From: Guillardia theta CCMP2712
Taxonomy: Eukaryota > Cryptophyceae > Pyrenomonadales > Geminigeraceae
Direction: 5' to 3'
Assembly (NCBI RefSeq): GCF_000315625.1
Contig: NW_005434655.1
Span: 297,204 to 333,502 of the forward strand
DNA length: 36,299 nucleotides
Part shown: one piece after another, positions 1 through 9,545 of the stretch
Layout: the number at the start of each line of letters is the position of its first letter
Position numbering within the stretch: position 1 is the first letter of the stretch
Translations under genes and position numbers: made by a program
The notes under the pieces: model-generated
What the model saw: the letters and a program-made list of their open reading frames with translations, nothing else
Databases searched by the model: none
Told to the model about the DNA's origin: nothing

Positions 1-1071
1 GCAATGCAGCGTCCTCCAATCGCTCTCCTGTACGCTGATCACGACCCATCCCTCCCTCTGCAGGGCCCTCTGCTTCGCGAGCATGTAAGACGACGACACG
101 TCCTTTGCCGTCTGGAAGACAATCTTAGTCTGCTCCTGCTGCTGCTGGCTCCCGTGATGCCCGATCCCCCCGTGCTCTACGATCACATCCATGTACTCCT
201 TGCCCTCGTGCCTCGTTGAGTCGATCCTGTTCCTGACCCCGATGATGTCCAGCGTCTTGGCGAGCGACACGTGCAGAGACTGCTGCATGCATGCCCCGTT
301 GCAGTGCGTCATCCCGCAGGGAGCATGCACGGCCTCAGCTGGGCCTTCCGCTTGCTCCTTCTTGGCTGAGTCCTTCTTCAGGATGTTGGTGAACGTCCTG
401 TACAGACGCATCTTGTACGGCTCCTCCACCTCCTCCAGATCGATCTCGCACTCGTTGTCGTTGCATGTGAACGCCTGGGAGGATCGCTCGCTGGATAGAG
501 GGCACTTGCGATTCAACCGCTGAGTCTCCAACGCCGCCTCCGAGGCATGCCGCTTCTCGACATCGTACACCTTGCTGATCCCCTCAAAGTACAGCGTGAG
601 CGCGAGCTTGCTACTGAATTCAGCTTGCTGCTCCATCTCCATTCGTCTCTCTGCGCATAGAATAGTCAGGCGCGAGTCGTCACAAGATTGTACTCGCTCA
701 CCCTTCAAGGTCTTGGCCGACATGGCGTCCTCGAGCTGCTTCTGCAATGTCGGGACATTCTTCATCTGTCGGAACGCGAGAGGAAGAGCAAGAGGAAGCG
801 CCGGCCGCACGAGCTCGTCGAAGTCGACGCCCACGTCCAGCATCCACTGGACTGGGACTGGTGGGGAGCTTGCGAGCTCGAGCAACGCAGGAGCGGAGAG
901 GAGAGACATCCTAGTTTGTGGCTTCATCGACGACTTGCCCTGCGCACGGTTGAAAACTGATTTGCTGAGCGGAGCGGCAGGGATGTAAGCTCTAACTTCA
1001 TTCTGGATTGTGTAAACGTGGAGCACAGCCACGAAAAGCTGAAGGCTGCCCATTCCAAATCTGCTGTGCAT
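1..1071 (-). CDS. RAP-domain protein, probably organelle-targeted (3' end outside window)
   Basis: An open minus-strand frame runs from a Met codon at 1071-1069 to the window edge (357 codons, no stop); the nearest in-frame stop upstream is at 1230-1228. The last ~90 residues resemble the RAP domain: a helix with SLHVSLAKTLDIIGV, then EYMDVIVEHGG, then AKQRALQREGWVVISVQESDW, matching the family pattern of leucine-rich helix, acidic strand, and a K/R-rich helix followed by G-W-x-V-x-S-V and a final W. RAP proteins act in mitochondrial or plastid RNA metabolism. The N-terminus has a hydrophobic stretch (MGSLQLFVAVLHVY) followed by RAYIPAAPLSKS, which looks like signal peptide plus transit peptide of a secondary plastid; this is inference. 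A CxxxxC..C cluster (CGMTHCNGAC) precedes the RAP part. No other domain was recognised. The family call rests on pattern only, without a profile search. Confidence 0.62.
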   Translation of the reverse strand, partial: MHSRFGMGSLQLFVAVLHVYTIQNEVRAYIPAAPLSKSVFNRAQGKSSMKPQTRMSLLSAPALLELASSPPVPVQWMLDVGVDFDELVRPALPLALPLAFRQMKNVPTLQKQLEDAMSAKTLKGERVQSCDDSRLTILCAERRMEMEQQAEFSSKLALTLYFEGISKVYDVEKRHASEAALETQRLNRKCPLSSERSSQAFTCNDNECEIDLEEVEEPYKMRLYRTFTNILKKDSAKKEQAEGPAEAVHAPCGMTHCNGACMQQSLHVSLAKTLDIIGVRNRIDSTRHEGKEYMDVIVEHGGIGHHGSQQQQEQTKIVFQTAKDVSSSYMLAKQRALQREGWVVISVQESDWRTLHC

Positions 1072-2150
1072 CTCTCCTTGCCGGGCTACGCTCTGTGAGA
1101 TGATTTGTGTGTCCGGTTCTGTCGTCCAACAGCAAGGTATAGCTTTCTTTGATCCTACTTCCTTTGTTCTCTTAGAGCAATCGTGCAACTTAAATGGGTA
1201 CAATCTACGAAGCTCGGAAATGTGTCCTTATCCTCGCCCCTCACACGCTGCAGACTGATCGATCCGCGATGGTTCTTCTTGTTCTCTTGTCGAATCCTGT
1301 TGTTGCCTCTAACCGTCCTCTCTCTGGCTCCGTTTCAAGGTCAGTTTCTCCTGTGTACCTCCCTCCTTCCGTTTCGTTCTCCCTGCATGAAAGGAGCCCC
1401 CTTTTAGCGTCTCCCCACCCACAACTACCCTACCCGATTGAATTGTACCCCTGCAACTTACTACCCTACCCACTTCAAAGAATTCCATTACTCCTAGCTC
1501 ATTTAGCAATGATTGTACCCATCCCGGCCTGATGATTATTATAGCAATGATAAAGGGTATATACACTGTCGTAAATAATCACTGCTTCAACAGTGAAGTG
1601 CTACAACCCTACCTTATTTTATCACCCCAAATCAAACCCCACCCTACAAAACAAAGTCCATCTTATCAGTACCCACCCATTTTGTTGACTGTTCTCATTA
1701 ACCCTACCCATATTCCTGACAACGCAAATGTGGGTAGACCTAAGGGTAGTTTCCTTTTCTTAAAGTTGGCGGACCGCCTCCAAAAGCGAACCCCTTGAAT
1801 CCATGTGAATCAATGGGGTATTTCTGTTACGTCCCAGGGGTAGGGTCATAGCCGTATTGAGAGGCATTTACTACCCAAAATGTGATGCCCAAAAAGGGGG
1901 TGAGTGAAGGTACTTGCTGAGCTTCAGATAAGACTTTTACTGCAGTACGCCAATCTTGGTTGAGTCGGGGGCGAGTGGGGGGAGACCTGATATCATACTC
2001 GAAAGGAGAGTTGTTCAAATTTTAAAACAGATATTCTGATTGTAAAATACTATTTTCGCAAAAACTAAAAACTATTTATTCAGATAAGGATCTGAGGCTG
2101 GTTCGTCGGGGTTTGATCGTGCGCTGCCGTGCCGAACAGACATGATTTCA
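1072..2150. other. Intergenic; C-rich island without a gene
   Basis: I see no supportable gene here. From about 1370 to 1800 the + strand is full of short CCC/CCCC runs separated by A/T (CCCACCCA, CTACCCTACCC, TACCCACCC), with few G runs. From about 1815 to 2000 the polarity weakens and G runs appear. The 88-112 aa open frames are biased in composition and lack domain signals. The same kind of island recurs in four other intergenic regions of this window. Confidence 0.6.
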
Positions 2151-2239
2151 CGATCATGATGTCACAACCTGCAGTTCGCCTCGGGCATTGCATAGGAAAG
2201 GCAGCAAATTTTCACGGCTTTGTATTATTGTGAAAAATG

Positions 2240-2590
2240 CTGTCCCACTAAGATGTGTCACAGTCCCGGTCCGCCGGCCGGGCCCCGGCGGCCGGTGCCT
2301 GTACCGTACGGCTCTCACACTCACGGCGGACCGACGGACCGTCCGCCGCGCGCGGCCGGGCCCGGGCCTCACCGTGGCACATGCCGCACTGCCCACCGCC
2401 ACTGTGCCCGGCGGCCGCGCACTGCAGTGCCGCTTCCGCCGGAAGTTCGCCGCGCGGCCGGGCGGCCGCCGGGGCCGCGCCGCGCGGCCGTGACTGCCGC
2501 GGTGGCCACCGTGCCTACCGGCGCAGCCGCGGCCGCCGGGGCCTGGCCGCCAGTCACTGGCACGGTACTCACTGCGGAGGCTACTCACTG
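2240..2590. repeat. Extremely GC-rich, palindrome-dense block
   Basis: About 330 bp built almost only of G and C, dominated by GGCCGG, GCGGCC, CCGGGCC and CGCGCGG words, many self-complementary, flanked on the left by AT-rich sequence (2030-2090). Open frames of 101-170 aa exist on both strands, but they are Pro/Arg/Ala-biased and explained by composition. It lies about 650-1000 bp upstream of the CHAT gene, so it could be a CpG-island-like promoter region or a fold-prone insertion. The sequence alone does not decide. Confidence 0.5.
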
Positions 2591-3227
2591 AGTCCGAGTA
2601 CCGGCGTGACTCTCAAACGCAGGGTCGGACGGTCTAGTCTAGCGCCGCCTCAGCCTGGGTCAGGTGACCCATTTGATCGGATCATCCCGAGTCCCCAGTC
2701 GATTCACTTCAACGCCTCAGTTAATTCTATACGCCGGCCGGGCAGGCTTCTCCCACTACTAGGCTAGGTGACCGTCCCAGCGCGTCTTCCCCTCGCCATT
2801 ATTCTTCCGAGTCTGAGTCTCATGTCGCGAAGCCGCGGCGGCGACGGACGGTGTCTTCTCTGCCGATCCTTGTCTTCAGTGTTTTACGGTTTGAGTTTTG
2901 TGCAAACATGCAAAGTTTGCCAAAGTTGCAGTCCCCCGGCCCGATCCCATGATACTTCCTCTGGCCGCCAGTACGGTCACCATCTTCAATCAGTACCAAG
3001 TTGATTGCAGTGCGAGTGATCCGTCACATGATTCGGGCTCTCCGACCTCTCCTCTGGGCCTCTCCTTATTGTCCTCGTACTGCATTTCACTTAACTTTGA
3101 GTAAACCCCCGATTCGAGAGTCTCGCTCCGAGGCAGTCACGGTAGTTCAAGCCTGCCTCAGATGATCAGGTGGGAAGTGGAAAAGATGTGGCTCCTGATC
3201 CAGCTTTGAGGGAGGAACAGCGAAAAC
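2591..3227. other. Upstream region of the CHAT gene, no gene seen
   Basis: No convincing coding exon. The stretch includes an inverted repeat GGGTCA-GG-TGACCC near 2657-2670 and many CCGAGTC/GAGTCT-like words. It should contain the promoter and 5' leader of the gene starting at 3228, but I cannot point to a specific element. Confidence 0.45.
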
Positions 3228-6200
3228 ATGTGGGGACTGCGAAGATGTCGTTTGCTCTCTTCGTCTTTAGCTGCATCTATCATGATGATCATGATGTCCA
3301 CGAGCGCTGCTACTGACCTCTGCTTCTCTGGTTTTTACTTCAACGGCACAGGATGCGTGCCCTGTGCTGGGAATCCTGGGAACTCTCGCTGGGCCTCCAA
3401 TGGACCGCGATGCGGATGGCTGTGTGATGTGGGATACAGGGAGAGCAACGGAGACTGTGTGCCATGCTCCGGAGAGTGTCGGTCATATGACGTCGAGCTG
3501 CTGCAGCTTAGCGAACTGAGCGAGGGAGATGCAAGCTTGGAGTTGATGTTTGACTTCTGCTCGGTTGTGTGCCAGAAGTTTGGTCTGTTCTTCACGGGCA
3601 TTTTCAGCCCGTCAAATCGAATGTGCATGTGTGCATTCAAGGAAAATCCGCCCGTCATCATCAGCAGCATGACAGCATGCGAAATTCTCCAGTCTGGCGA
3701 GCTTGACGTGCCCATCAAGATGCTTGAGTTTCAATTTCAAAAGTTTTCCTCCCATTCAAAACCTTTTCTTGCCAAGAGCAGCTCGGATTCTGCTATTTTC
3801 TGCTATCAAGCCTCACAAACGACATCAGATATGAGGGTGCTCTGTCTTGTTTATGGGAATGTCACCAGTGCTGTCACATTGATGAGAGACGGCAGATTGT
3901 CTTCAAATGCAGTTCAATACATGCACGTGAGGAGTACTTTCACACCGTTGTTGCTTCATGGCGATGGCGGGGAAGATAACACATGTAAAAGCTGCAAGGT
4001 CGGGCGCTTTCTAAATTTCAGACCTTTTCCAACCGCAAAGAGCAGCAGCAACACACTCAACGGACCGACAAGGGTTTCTTCGTTTCAGATCGAGATTGCT
4101 CAGGAACGATCAAAGAAGATGTTTGCGTGCGCGAGATTGGTTAAGTCTTTGGGTTTTCCGTATTTCTGTCTCAAGACAGAGATCGACGAAGCGTGCTACG
4201 CCATCAGTTTCGCAGATGTGTTGAAGGAGGGGAATATGGAATGTTGGTCAGTCCAGATGGCATGTGAGGACTGTTCTGCTCCAGCAGGCTGGTATGCTTC
4301 TGCTCTGAGTCTCAACTTCACATCGCCTGGTCTGCCACTCCTTAATCAAAGCTGCAACGTTGAGTGTCCAACAGATTCTTACACCATCCGCGGTTTCGAA
4401 TACATCTCGTACTGGGACAGGCGTGAAGTTACAGTTTGTTATGAAAAGCATGCATGGAATCTCCTGCGCACTGCTTATGTACTTCCAGTTCCTCTGGGGA
4501 TGATTATCATTGCTGTAGCAATTCATTTTGAAAGGAAGATGAAGAAATCACAATCTCAATGTGCTGAATGCAGCAGCGAATGGAAAGACAACTCCTGCCC
4601 CATCGATGGTTTGCCTCTTTCGCAGAAGCTGACACTGGAGGATCTTGGAATCGAGATGGAAGAAAGCTTTGAAGACAATCAAAACATTGTCAACCTGAGC
4701 TGTCAATGCTCGAGGGAGGAAGTTACGTCCATCTTGGTCTGCGGACATGGTTCTTGCAAGTATGAATCGTGTACAAACTGCGGCTGTTGTTGGGACAAGC
4801 AGAAATGGAAGCGCTCTTCTCTGTGGTGGATCCCCCTTGCTATTCTCACCTTCGCATGCTTTGTTTCTTGGAACATTGGTGCTGCTTTCTACGTCGGAAA
4901 TTGGCTCAATTGGACGAAATTTTGGTGGATTCTCTTTGCTTCCAGTCACGCCATTATGTTTGTAGTGTATCTTAGAACATGTGCGTACAAGACAAAGTGC
5001 TTGCGCGATGATTGCTGTCCATGCTATTCGCCGGTACCGATGAAAAAAGTTCCCAAGGGATTTCAGTGTGTTTTGATGTTTTTCTTCACCACTTTCATTC
5101 TACAGTTGTTTTTAACTCTTCTCACACTTAAGGTCGACTGGCAGTTTGCCGAACATTATGGAGGCTGTGAGAGCATCGACTGTTTGATGTATTCTCGTGT
5201 AGACTACAGAGCTTTCTGCCCGCTCTGTAGCGAAGATGAAATACTCTATGCAAAAGTTCCGAGTAACCTCAACAGCAGCTTCATGGTCTTGGGATTTTTC
5301 TTCATGATTGTCAGCTTGATCTGCTGCTTACGGACGCTGCATTTTAGCATAGTTATTGGCATCCGTATTTGCTGCGTGTGTGCAAACAGCAGGATTCACG
5401 AGTTTTCTTATATTTCAGGTTGTTATCAAGATTTCACTTTTGAGACTCTTGGACGAGAATTGTTTCGTTGGCCGAGGAGCTGCAGTAGATGCAAGCAGAG
5501 ACTGTGGAGGAAAGAGAAGCTGTTGGACTCGTTTCTTTATCGCCGGAGGACGAATGTGGTGGTTGCATTGATGAAGCGACTGTCTTTCTTCGTCACATTC
5601 CGGCGATTCTTGGACAACACAAGGCATTTCTACACGTACAAGCCCCTTGGCTCTGCCCAGAACGATCGCTCGGACATTGAGATGGCGGTAACCACAAGTC
5701 AACGTCGACGAAAACCTTCGGCTCCTCTTGTCACAGGATGGAGAGATTTACCTTTCTTGACGTTTCTGAAGACTGAGGGGGCAGGATGTGCGGAGCTCTT
5801 GTACGATGGGAGTCCCCAGCCAAGACTCTTTGCCTTCTCAAAGCTGCCCAAAGGGTTTGTGCTGGAGGAGGTTACAGGCGATCTGAAATGGGACCTGCCG
5901 GCGGAGGAGAAGGAGGACCATTACCAGTTTGACCTCATCGCATCTAACTTTGTCGGGGAATGCAGGCACGAAGTCCATCTCTTCTTCTCTGCTGGGCCAT
6001 GTCCTCCCGCCTCCCTCAGCTACTCTTGCAGTCGCTGCCTGCGCTGTCGGTGCGGCGGCATCTTGACAAGGTATGCCGGCTGGGGCGTCAAGGTAGTCTG
6101 CGACTATTGCGATGCCGTTGGGGAGGCTCATCGACTCGACTGGTTTGTCTGCAGAGCTTCTGGTTGCTCCTTCGATGTCTGCCCGCGTTGTGCTGGAAAG

Positions 6201-7868
6201 AACAGCAGCAGCCCAGATAGGGGAGAGGTCGTCTTCCAGCTGTATCACAATGTCGAGATGTTTGCATGGTGTCCGCTCCCTTCCTTCTTTCCTGGCTTCC
6301 CATCTCCGATCTTCGATGCTGCTGATCTCCCTCCTGGTCTCGTCATCGACGTTGCGACCGGCAAGATCTCAGGCATGCCGTCTGCTTGCGGCGTGTGGAT
6401 GGTCACGGTCACGGCAAGCAACTTAGGTGGAGGGTGTCAAACGGTTTTTCTCATAGAGGTGGTAAGCTTCGAGCCGCCCCATGACCTCAGCTACACGAGC
6501 GTCTCGTCAGCCTTCACGGGCAACCAGTTCTCCTACGACGAGAGCAATTTCTTGGCGATTGACGCCTTCCGGTCGCCTGCTTCTAGTGAGACCTGTCTCA
6601 TCCCCAGCTGGAGCGGTACCATCACACGCTTCTCCATTCATCCTGCGCTTCCTCCTGGGGTCCACCTGGAAGAGGAGACTGGAGTGATTTCGGGGGTCGC
6701 TAAGAGCGCCATGCAGACAAATTGCTTCACAGTGGTCGGGAGAGGGCCCGGAGGGATGTACTGCTGCGCCCACGTGCGGTTGAAGATCGCTCGCATCTTG
6801 GAGCCCAAGATTCAATACCTGTCTGAAGGCATGCGGAAGATTCCGCTCGGCTCGCACGTGAAGATCGAGCCGGTGAAGTCGCAGACGTCCATCTCCTGCA
6901 GACACATTGACCTGTCCCTCGTTCCTCGCATGTGGACACAGGAGGAGCAAGAGCCGGAGCCAGAGAAGTTCGAGCCACATCTTGTCTGCATCAAGACTGA
7001 CGTGCGTCCTCCTCTCCCCGAGGGACTTTCAGTGGACGAAGACGCGGTGATCTGTGGAACGGCAAGAAGGCCGACTCCAGCGACCACGTACTCTATCGTC
7101 GTGAGGAACGAGAAGGGGTTGAGCTCCTCCGAAGTCTCCTTCGAGATCTTGAGAGCAGATGGCAAGTCGGCGACGAAGCCAAGGAGCAAGCTCCTTGCCT
7201 TCTTCACGACCCCGCAGGGTTATGAGTCGGTGAATGTGCATGGAGAGGCGCAGGAGATGATGAGGAAGCACATGGACCCTGAGTTTGCCTTCGACTGCGA
7301 CGTCAACCCCCAGCCCACCTTCTCGGACTTCAAGAAGTTCCTGACTTCTCATCACGGCTTCAACGTCCGCGTCCTCCACTTTGCCGGGCACGGAGAGCAG
7401 AACTTCGGCTTTATCTGGAATGAAGACCATCCCAGCATCGCTACTCCGGCTGTTTACGACATGGGCGAGCTTTGCAGCCTTGTGGGAAGGGTTGCCGTGG
7501 GACAGACGCTGACAGGAACGGTGGAGTGTGTTGTGCTCAATGCTTGCCAGACGGAAATGCTGGGGAAGAGAATGCGAAGTGCGGGAGTGAGAAATGTCGT
7601 TTGCTGGAGGACCAAGGTGAAGGACACGACGGCGATGGAGTTCACAGACGCGTTTTACGATTATTTCATGGGCAAGGAGCAGATAGAGGAGGAGGATTAT
7701 CAGCATGCTTTCCGGCAGGCAAAGGAGAGAATCCATCCGACAAAGAAGTCAGACAATGCAGGCGCGCTGTCAAGAGCAATACGAAGGAGATGTGACTCTC
7801 GATCAAGCCTCGACGTCGTTGTTTTCTTGAGTAAGCGAGGAGATGTTTTACCAGAGCAAAGAGAGTAG
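3228..7868 (+). CDS. Receptor-like multipass membrane protein with He_PIG modules and C-terminal CHAT protease domain
   Basis: A single 1546-codon exon. Residues 1-28 form a signal peptide (hydrophobic core with MMIMMSTSAA). Residues 30-412 are Cys-rich, starting with growth-factor/TNFR-like C-x2-C repeats, with sequons at N39, N211, N363 and N373. Membrane segments lie near 415-434, 531-556, 564-582, 613-636 and 684-702 (perhaps extending to 718). Cys-rich clusters at 445-522 and a ZZ/DC1-like zinc module at 934-989 (CSRCLRC ... VCDYC ... FDVCPRC) follow. Four He_PIG/cadherin-like modules are marked by LPxG....G.(I/L) signatures near 873, 1034, 1141 and 1263. The C-terminus (about 1330-1540) is a CHAT domain: LHFAGHGE with His1388 and VVLNACQTE with Cys1440, then the typical GVRNVVCW and EFTDAFYDYF helices. 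Five passes would put the protease in the cytosol. CHAT domains are caspase/separase-fold peptidases; substrate unknown. The lack of introns is unusual here. Confidence 0.88.
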   Translation: MWGLRRCRLLSSSLAASIMMIMMSTSAATDLCFSGFYFNGTGCVPCAGNPGNSRWASNGPRCGWLCDVGYRESNGDCVPCSGECRSYDVELLQLSELSEGDASLELMFDFCSVVCQKFGLFFTGIFSPSNRMCMCAFKENPPVIISSMTACEILQSGELDVPIKMLEFQFQKFSSHSKPFLAKSSSDSAIFCYQASQTTSDMRVLCLVYGNVTSAVTLMRDGRLSSNAVQYMHVRSTFTPLLLHGDGGEDNTCKSCKVGRFLNFRPFPTAKSSSNTLNGPTRVSSFQIEIAQERSKKMFACARLVKSLGFPYFCLKTEIDEACYAISFADVLKEGNMECWSVQMACEDCSAPAGWYASALSLNFTSPGLPLLNQSCNVECPTDSYTIRGFEYISYWDRREVTVCYEKHAWNLLRTAYVLPVPLGMIIIAVAIHFERKMKKSQSQCAECSSEWKDNSCPIDGLPLSQKLTLEDLGIEMEESFEDNQNIVNLSCQCSREEVTSILVCGHGSCKYESCTNCGCCWDKQKWKRSSLWWIPLAILTFACFVSWNIGAAFYVGNWLNWTKFWWILFASSHAIMFVVYLRTCAYKTKCLRDDCCPCYSPVPMKKVPKGFQCVLMFFFTTFILQLFLTLLTLKVDWQFAEHYGGCESIDCLMYSRVDYRAFCPLCSEDEILYAKVPSNLNSSFMVLGFFFMIVSLICCLRTLHFSIVIGIRICCVCANSRIHEFSYISGCYQDFTFETLGRELFRWPRSCSRCKQRLWRKEKLLDSFLYRRRTNVVVALMKRLSFFVTFRRFLDNTRHFYTYKPLGSAQNDRSDIEMAVTTSQRRRKPSAPLVTGWRDLPFLTFLKTEGAGCAELLYDGSPQPRLFAFSKLPKGFVLEEVTGDLKWDLPAEEKEDHYQFDLIASNFVGECRHEVHLFFSAGPCPPASLSYSCSRCLRCRCGGILTRYAGWGVKVVCDYCDAVGEAHRLDWFVCRASGCSFDVCPRCAGKNSSSPDRGEVVFQLYHNVEMFAWCPLPSFFPGFPSPIFDAADLPPGLVIDVATGKISGMPSACGVWMVTVTASNLGGGCQTVFLIEVVSFEPPHDLSYTSVSSAFTGNQFSYDESNFLAIDAFRSPASSETCLIPSWSGTITRFSIHPALPPGVHLEEETGVISGVAKSAMQTNCFTVVGRGPGGMYCCAHVRLKIARILEPKIQYLSEGMRKIPLGSHVKIEPVKSQTSISCRHIDLSLVPRMWTQEEQEPEPEKFEPHLVCIKTDVRPPLPEGLSVDEDAVICGTARRPTPATTYSIVVRNEKGLSSSEVSFEILRADGKSATKPRSKLLAFFTTPQGYESVNVHGEAQEMMRKHMDPEFAFDCDVNPQPTFSDFKKFLTSHHGFNVRVLHFAGHGEQNFGFIWNEDHPSIATPAVYDMGELCSLVGRVAVGQTLTGTVECVVLNACQTEMLGKRMRSAGVRNVVCWRTKVKDTTAMEFTDAFYDYFMGKEQIEEEDYQHAFRQAKERIHPTKKSDNAGALSRAIRRRCDSRSSLDVVVFLSKRGDVLPEQRE

Positions 7869-8900
7869 GTGAGATGCTAGCGAGAGAGAGCTCGTTGCAG
7901 AGTTAGAGATAATTAGATGTGTAAGATGTAGCCCGGACAAGCGTCTAACAGATGCATGACACGAGCATCACTGTCCAATCTTATAGAAATGTGTGGCCCC
8001 ACCACCCCACTCCCTTGCACAAACAGATTCGCGCCATTCATGGCTTCTACGCACACGGGAAACGTATCAGCCATTCCATCAATTTCTGAGGATCAGCTTG
8101 CAGCCAAAGCAAGAAGGCATGTAGGAGGATCTAACATCACCAGAATGGATGTTGATGACGAGCAGCAGCAGCAGCAACAGCAACAGCAGGAAGAGAAGCA
8201 GAACGCTATCGAATTATGTTTTCTGTGGATGCCAACGAACAGAATGTGTCAATGGCGATTCGTCAGATGACCGTGATTCTTGTATACAACAGGCGAATCT
8301 GAAATCCATTCGAATTTCTCTAGAAGCCAAGTGCTTCAAAAATGCATGGGAGCTGTATCACTTTGGCAACCATGCCAAAGGGATACCTGCTTTAAAGAAA
8401 CTGCAAGGATCAAAATTTGAGAGACCGAACATCCGGAGAAGTAGGGCTTGTCGAGCGGACAGACATCTTACAGTCAAGTTCGGGGGACAGCAGTGGGCAG
8501 GATAAGACTTGGTTCTCACTGTCTTTTCTCTTCTCGCCGTATGGCCTGTGCGACAGTTTCAGGTTTTTAAGCCTCCTCATGTTGGTGCAGGATTCAGTGT
8601 TGAACGCATTCATTGAAGGAGACGAGTATACCACGAACACACACGAGCATGAAGAAACTCGAAAGTAGCGCCGTGATCGGACTGACCGTGACGGTCTTTA
8701 CTCAAAGTGAAGTTAAAAGCAGTACGAGGACAATCAGGAGAGTCGAGGAGGCTTGACCCTGACACTGTCGCACAGGCCAAACGGCGAGAAGAGAAAAGAC
8801 AGCGAGAACTAAACCTAAACCTGCCGACTGCTGTCCCTCAAGTACAAAGTATGGCAAAGAAACAAGGCCGGGGTCCTAACCCGGCAAATTACCCGTGAGG
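7869..8900 (+). other. Possible small gene(s), poorly supported
   Basis: Several short + strand frames look partly protein-like but do not join cleanly. From the ATG at 8040 a 76-codon frame encodes an acidic start followed by nine Gln (MDVDDEQQQ, repeat at 8161-8190) and ends at 8270. The overlapping frame 8149-8505 carries SIRISLEAKCFKNAWELYHF. The frame 8707-8898 is Lys/Arg-rich (QAKRREEKRQRE). A GTTTTC...ACAACAG intron (8217-8291) is possible but did not restore a convincing product. This may be a degenerate gene, an unrecognised multi-exon gene, or the 3' UTR of the CHAT gene plus chance ORFs. Confidence 0.2.
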
Positions 8901-9480
8901 GTGGGTGGTGAGATTTCTCGCCTAGTAAAGGGGTGGGTGATTGGGGGCCCGCCGGGCCGGATGATGTAACTGCTACTATAGTACCGTTGATATGCCATGC
9001 TAAAATGGGAGAATATCAGGGGTGCCGTGCCAGGGCTCCAGGGAAGCAGCGAGGAGAGGTAGGTGGGGTACTGTACCGTACCCCATGGGGCATCCGACAT
9101 GGCTGTGGCACCACAGGGGGGCATGACTCAGAACCTACACTGATAGCTACAATGTAGGGGCAGGGGGAGGGTGGGGTGAAGTGATAATGCTGGTGGGGGG
9201 AATGAGGGGTAGGGGTCCAAACCACTTAATGAACTTGGGCCAGCATCGGGGTAGGTGGTACCACTGCGAGAAGGGTGCCTCATCGATGGAAGGGGAAGTC
9301 TGTTTTCAGAGCACCGCTTGTGACAGTAAGTGGGAGGGGTGAGAAGATCACCTACCCTATTCCCTAAAGTTTTCTTCAAAAAGTAGGGGTGATACAGGGA
9401 GTGACAGCATGTAGAAGGGGTATCAAATGATCATACAGGGGTTAGGCGCGGGTAATGACGTGAACGCTGGGGTGGGGTAG
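8870..9480. repeat. G-rich (strand-polar) intergenic island
   Basis: The + strand is dense in GGG/GGGG runs (GGGTGGGTGG, GGGGTGGGTG, GGTGGGGGGAATGAGGGGTAGG), the mirror image of the C-rich islands at 1370-1800 and 23270-24300. The frames on both strands are composition artefacts (Pro/Ser/Thr-rich or Gly-rich). It ends just before the PDZ/ARM gene and may include its promoter. Confidence 0.6.
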
Positions 9481-9545
9481 TGACCAGTGTCGGGTTCGGA
9501 AGGGACAGAGGGGGTGGGACTTGCGGTCCTCTGAGCGACTGGAGC

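Noticed and set aside
1370-1800. Interstitial telomere array
   Set aside because: CCCTA words are present but the spacing is irregular and there is no tandem unit; the link to telomeres stays a hypothesis only.
2255-2767. 170-aa frame and others in the GC-rich block
   Set aside because: Open frames occur on both strands at once because stop codons are rare in such GC-rich sequence; no domain-like pattern.
7029-7736. 235-aa minus-strand frame inside the CHAT gene
   Set aside because: The plus strand here encodes conserved CHAT motifs; the antisense frame is a shadow.
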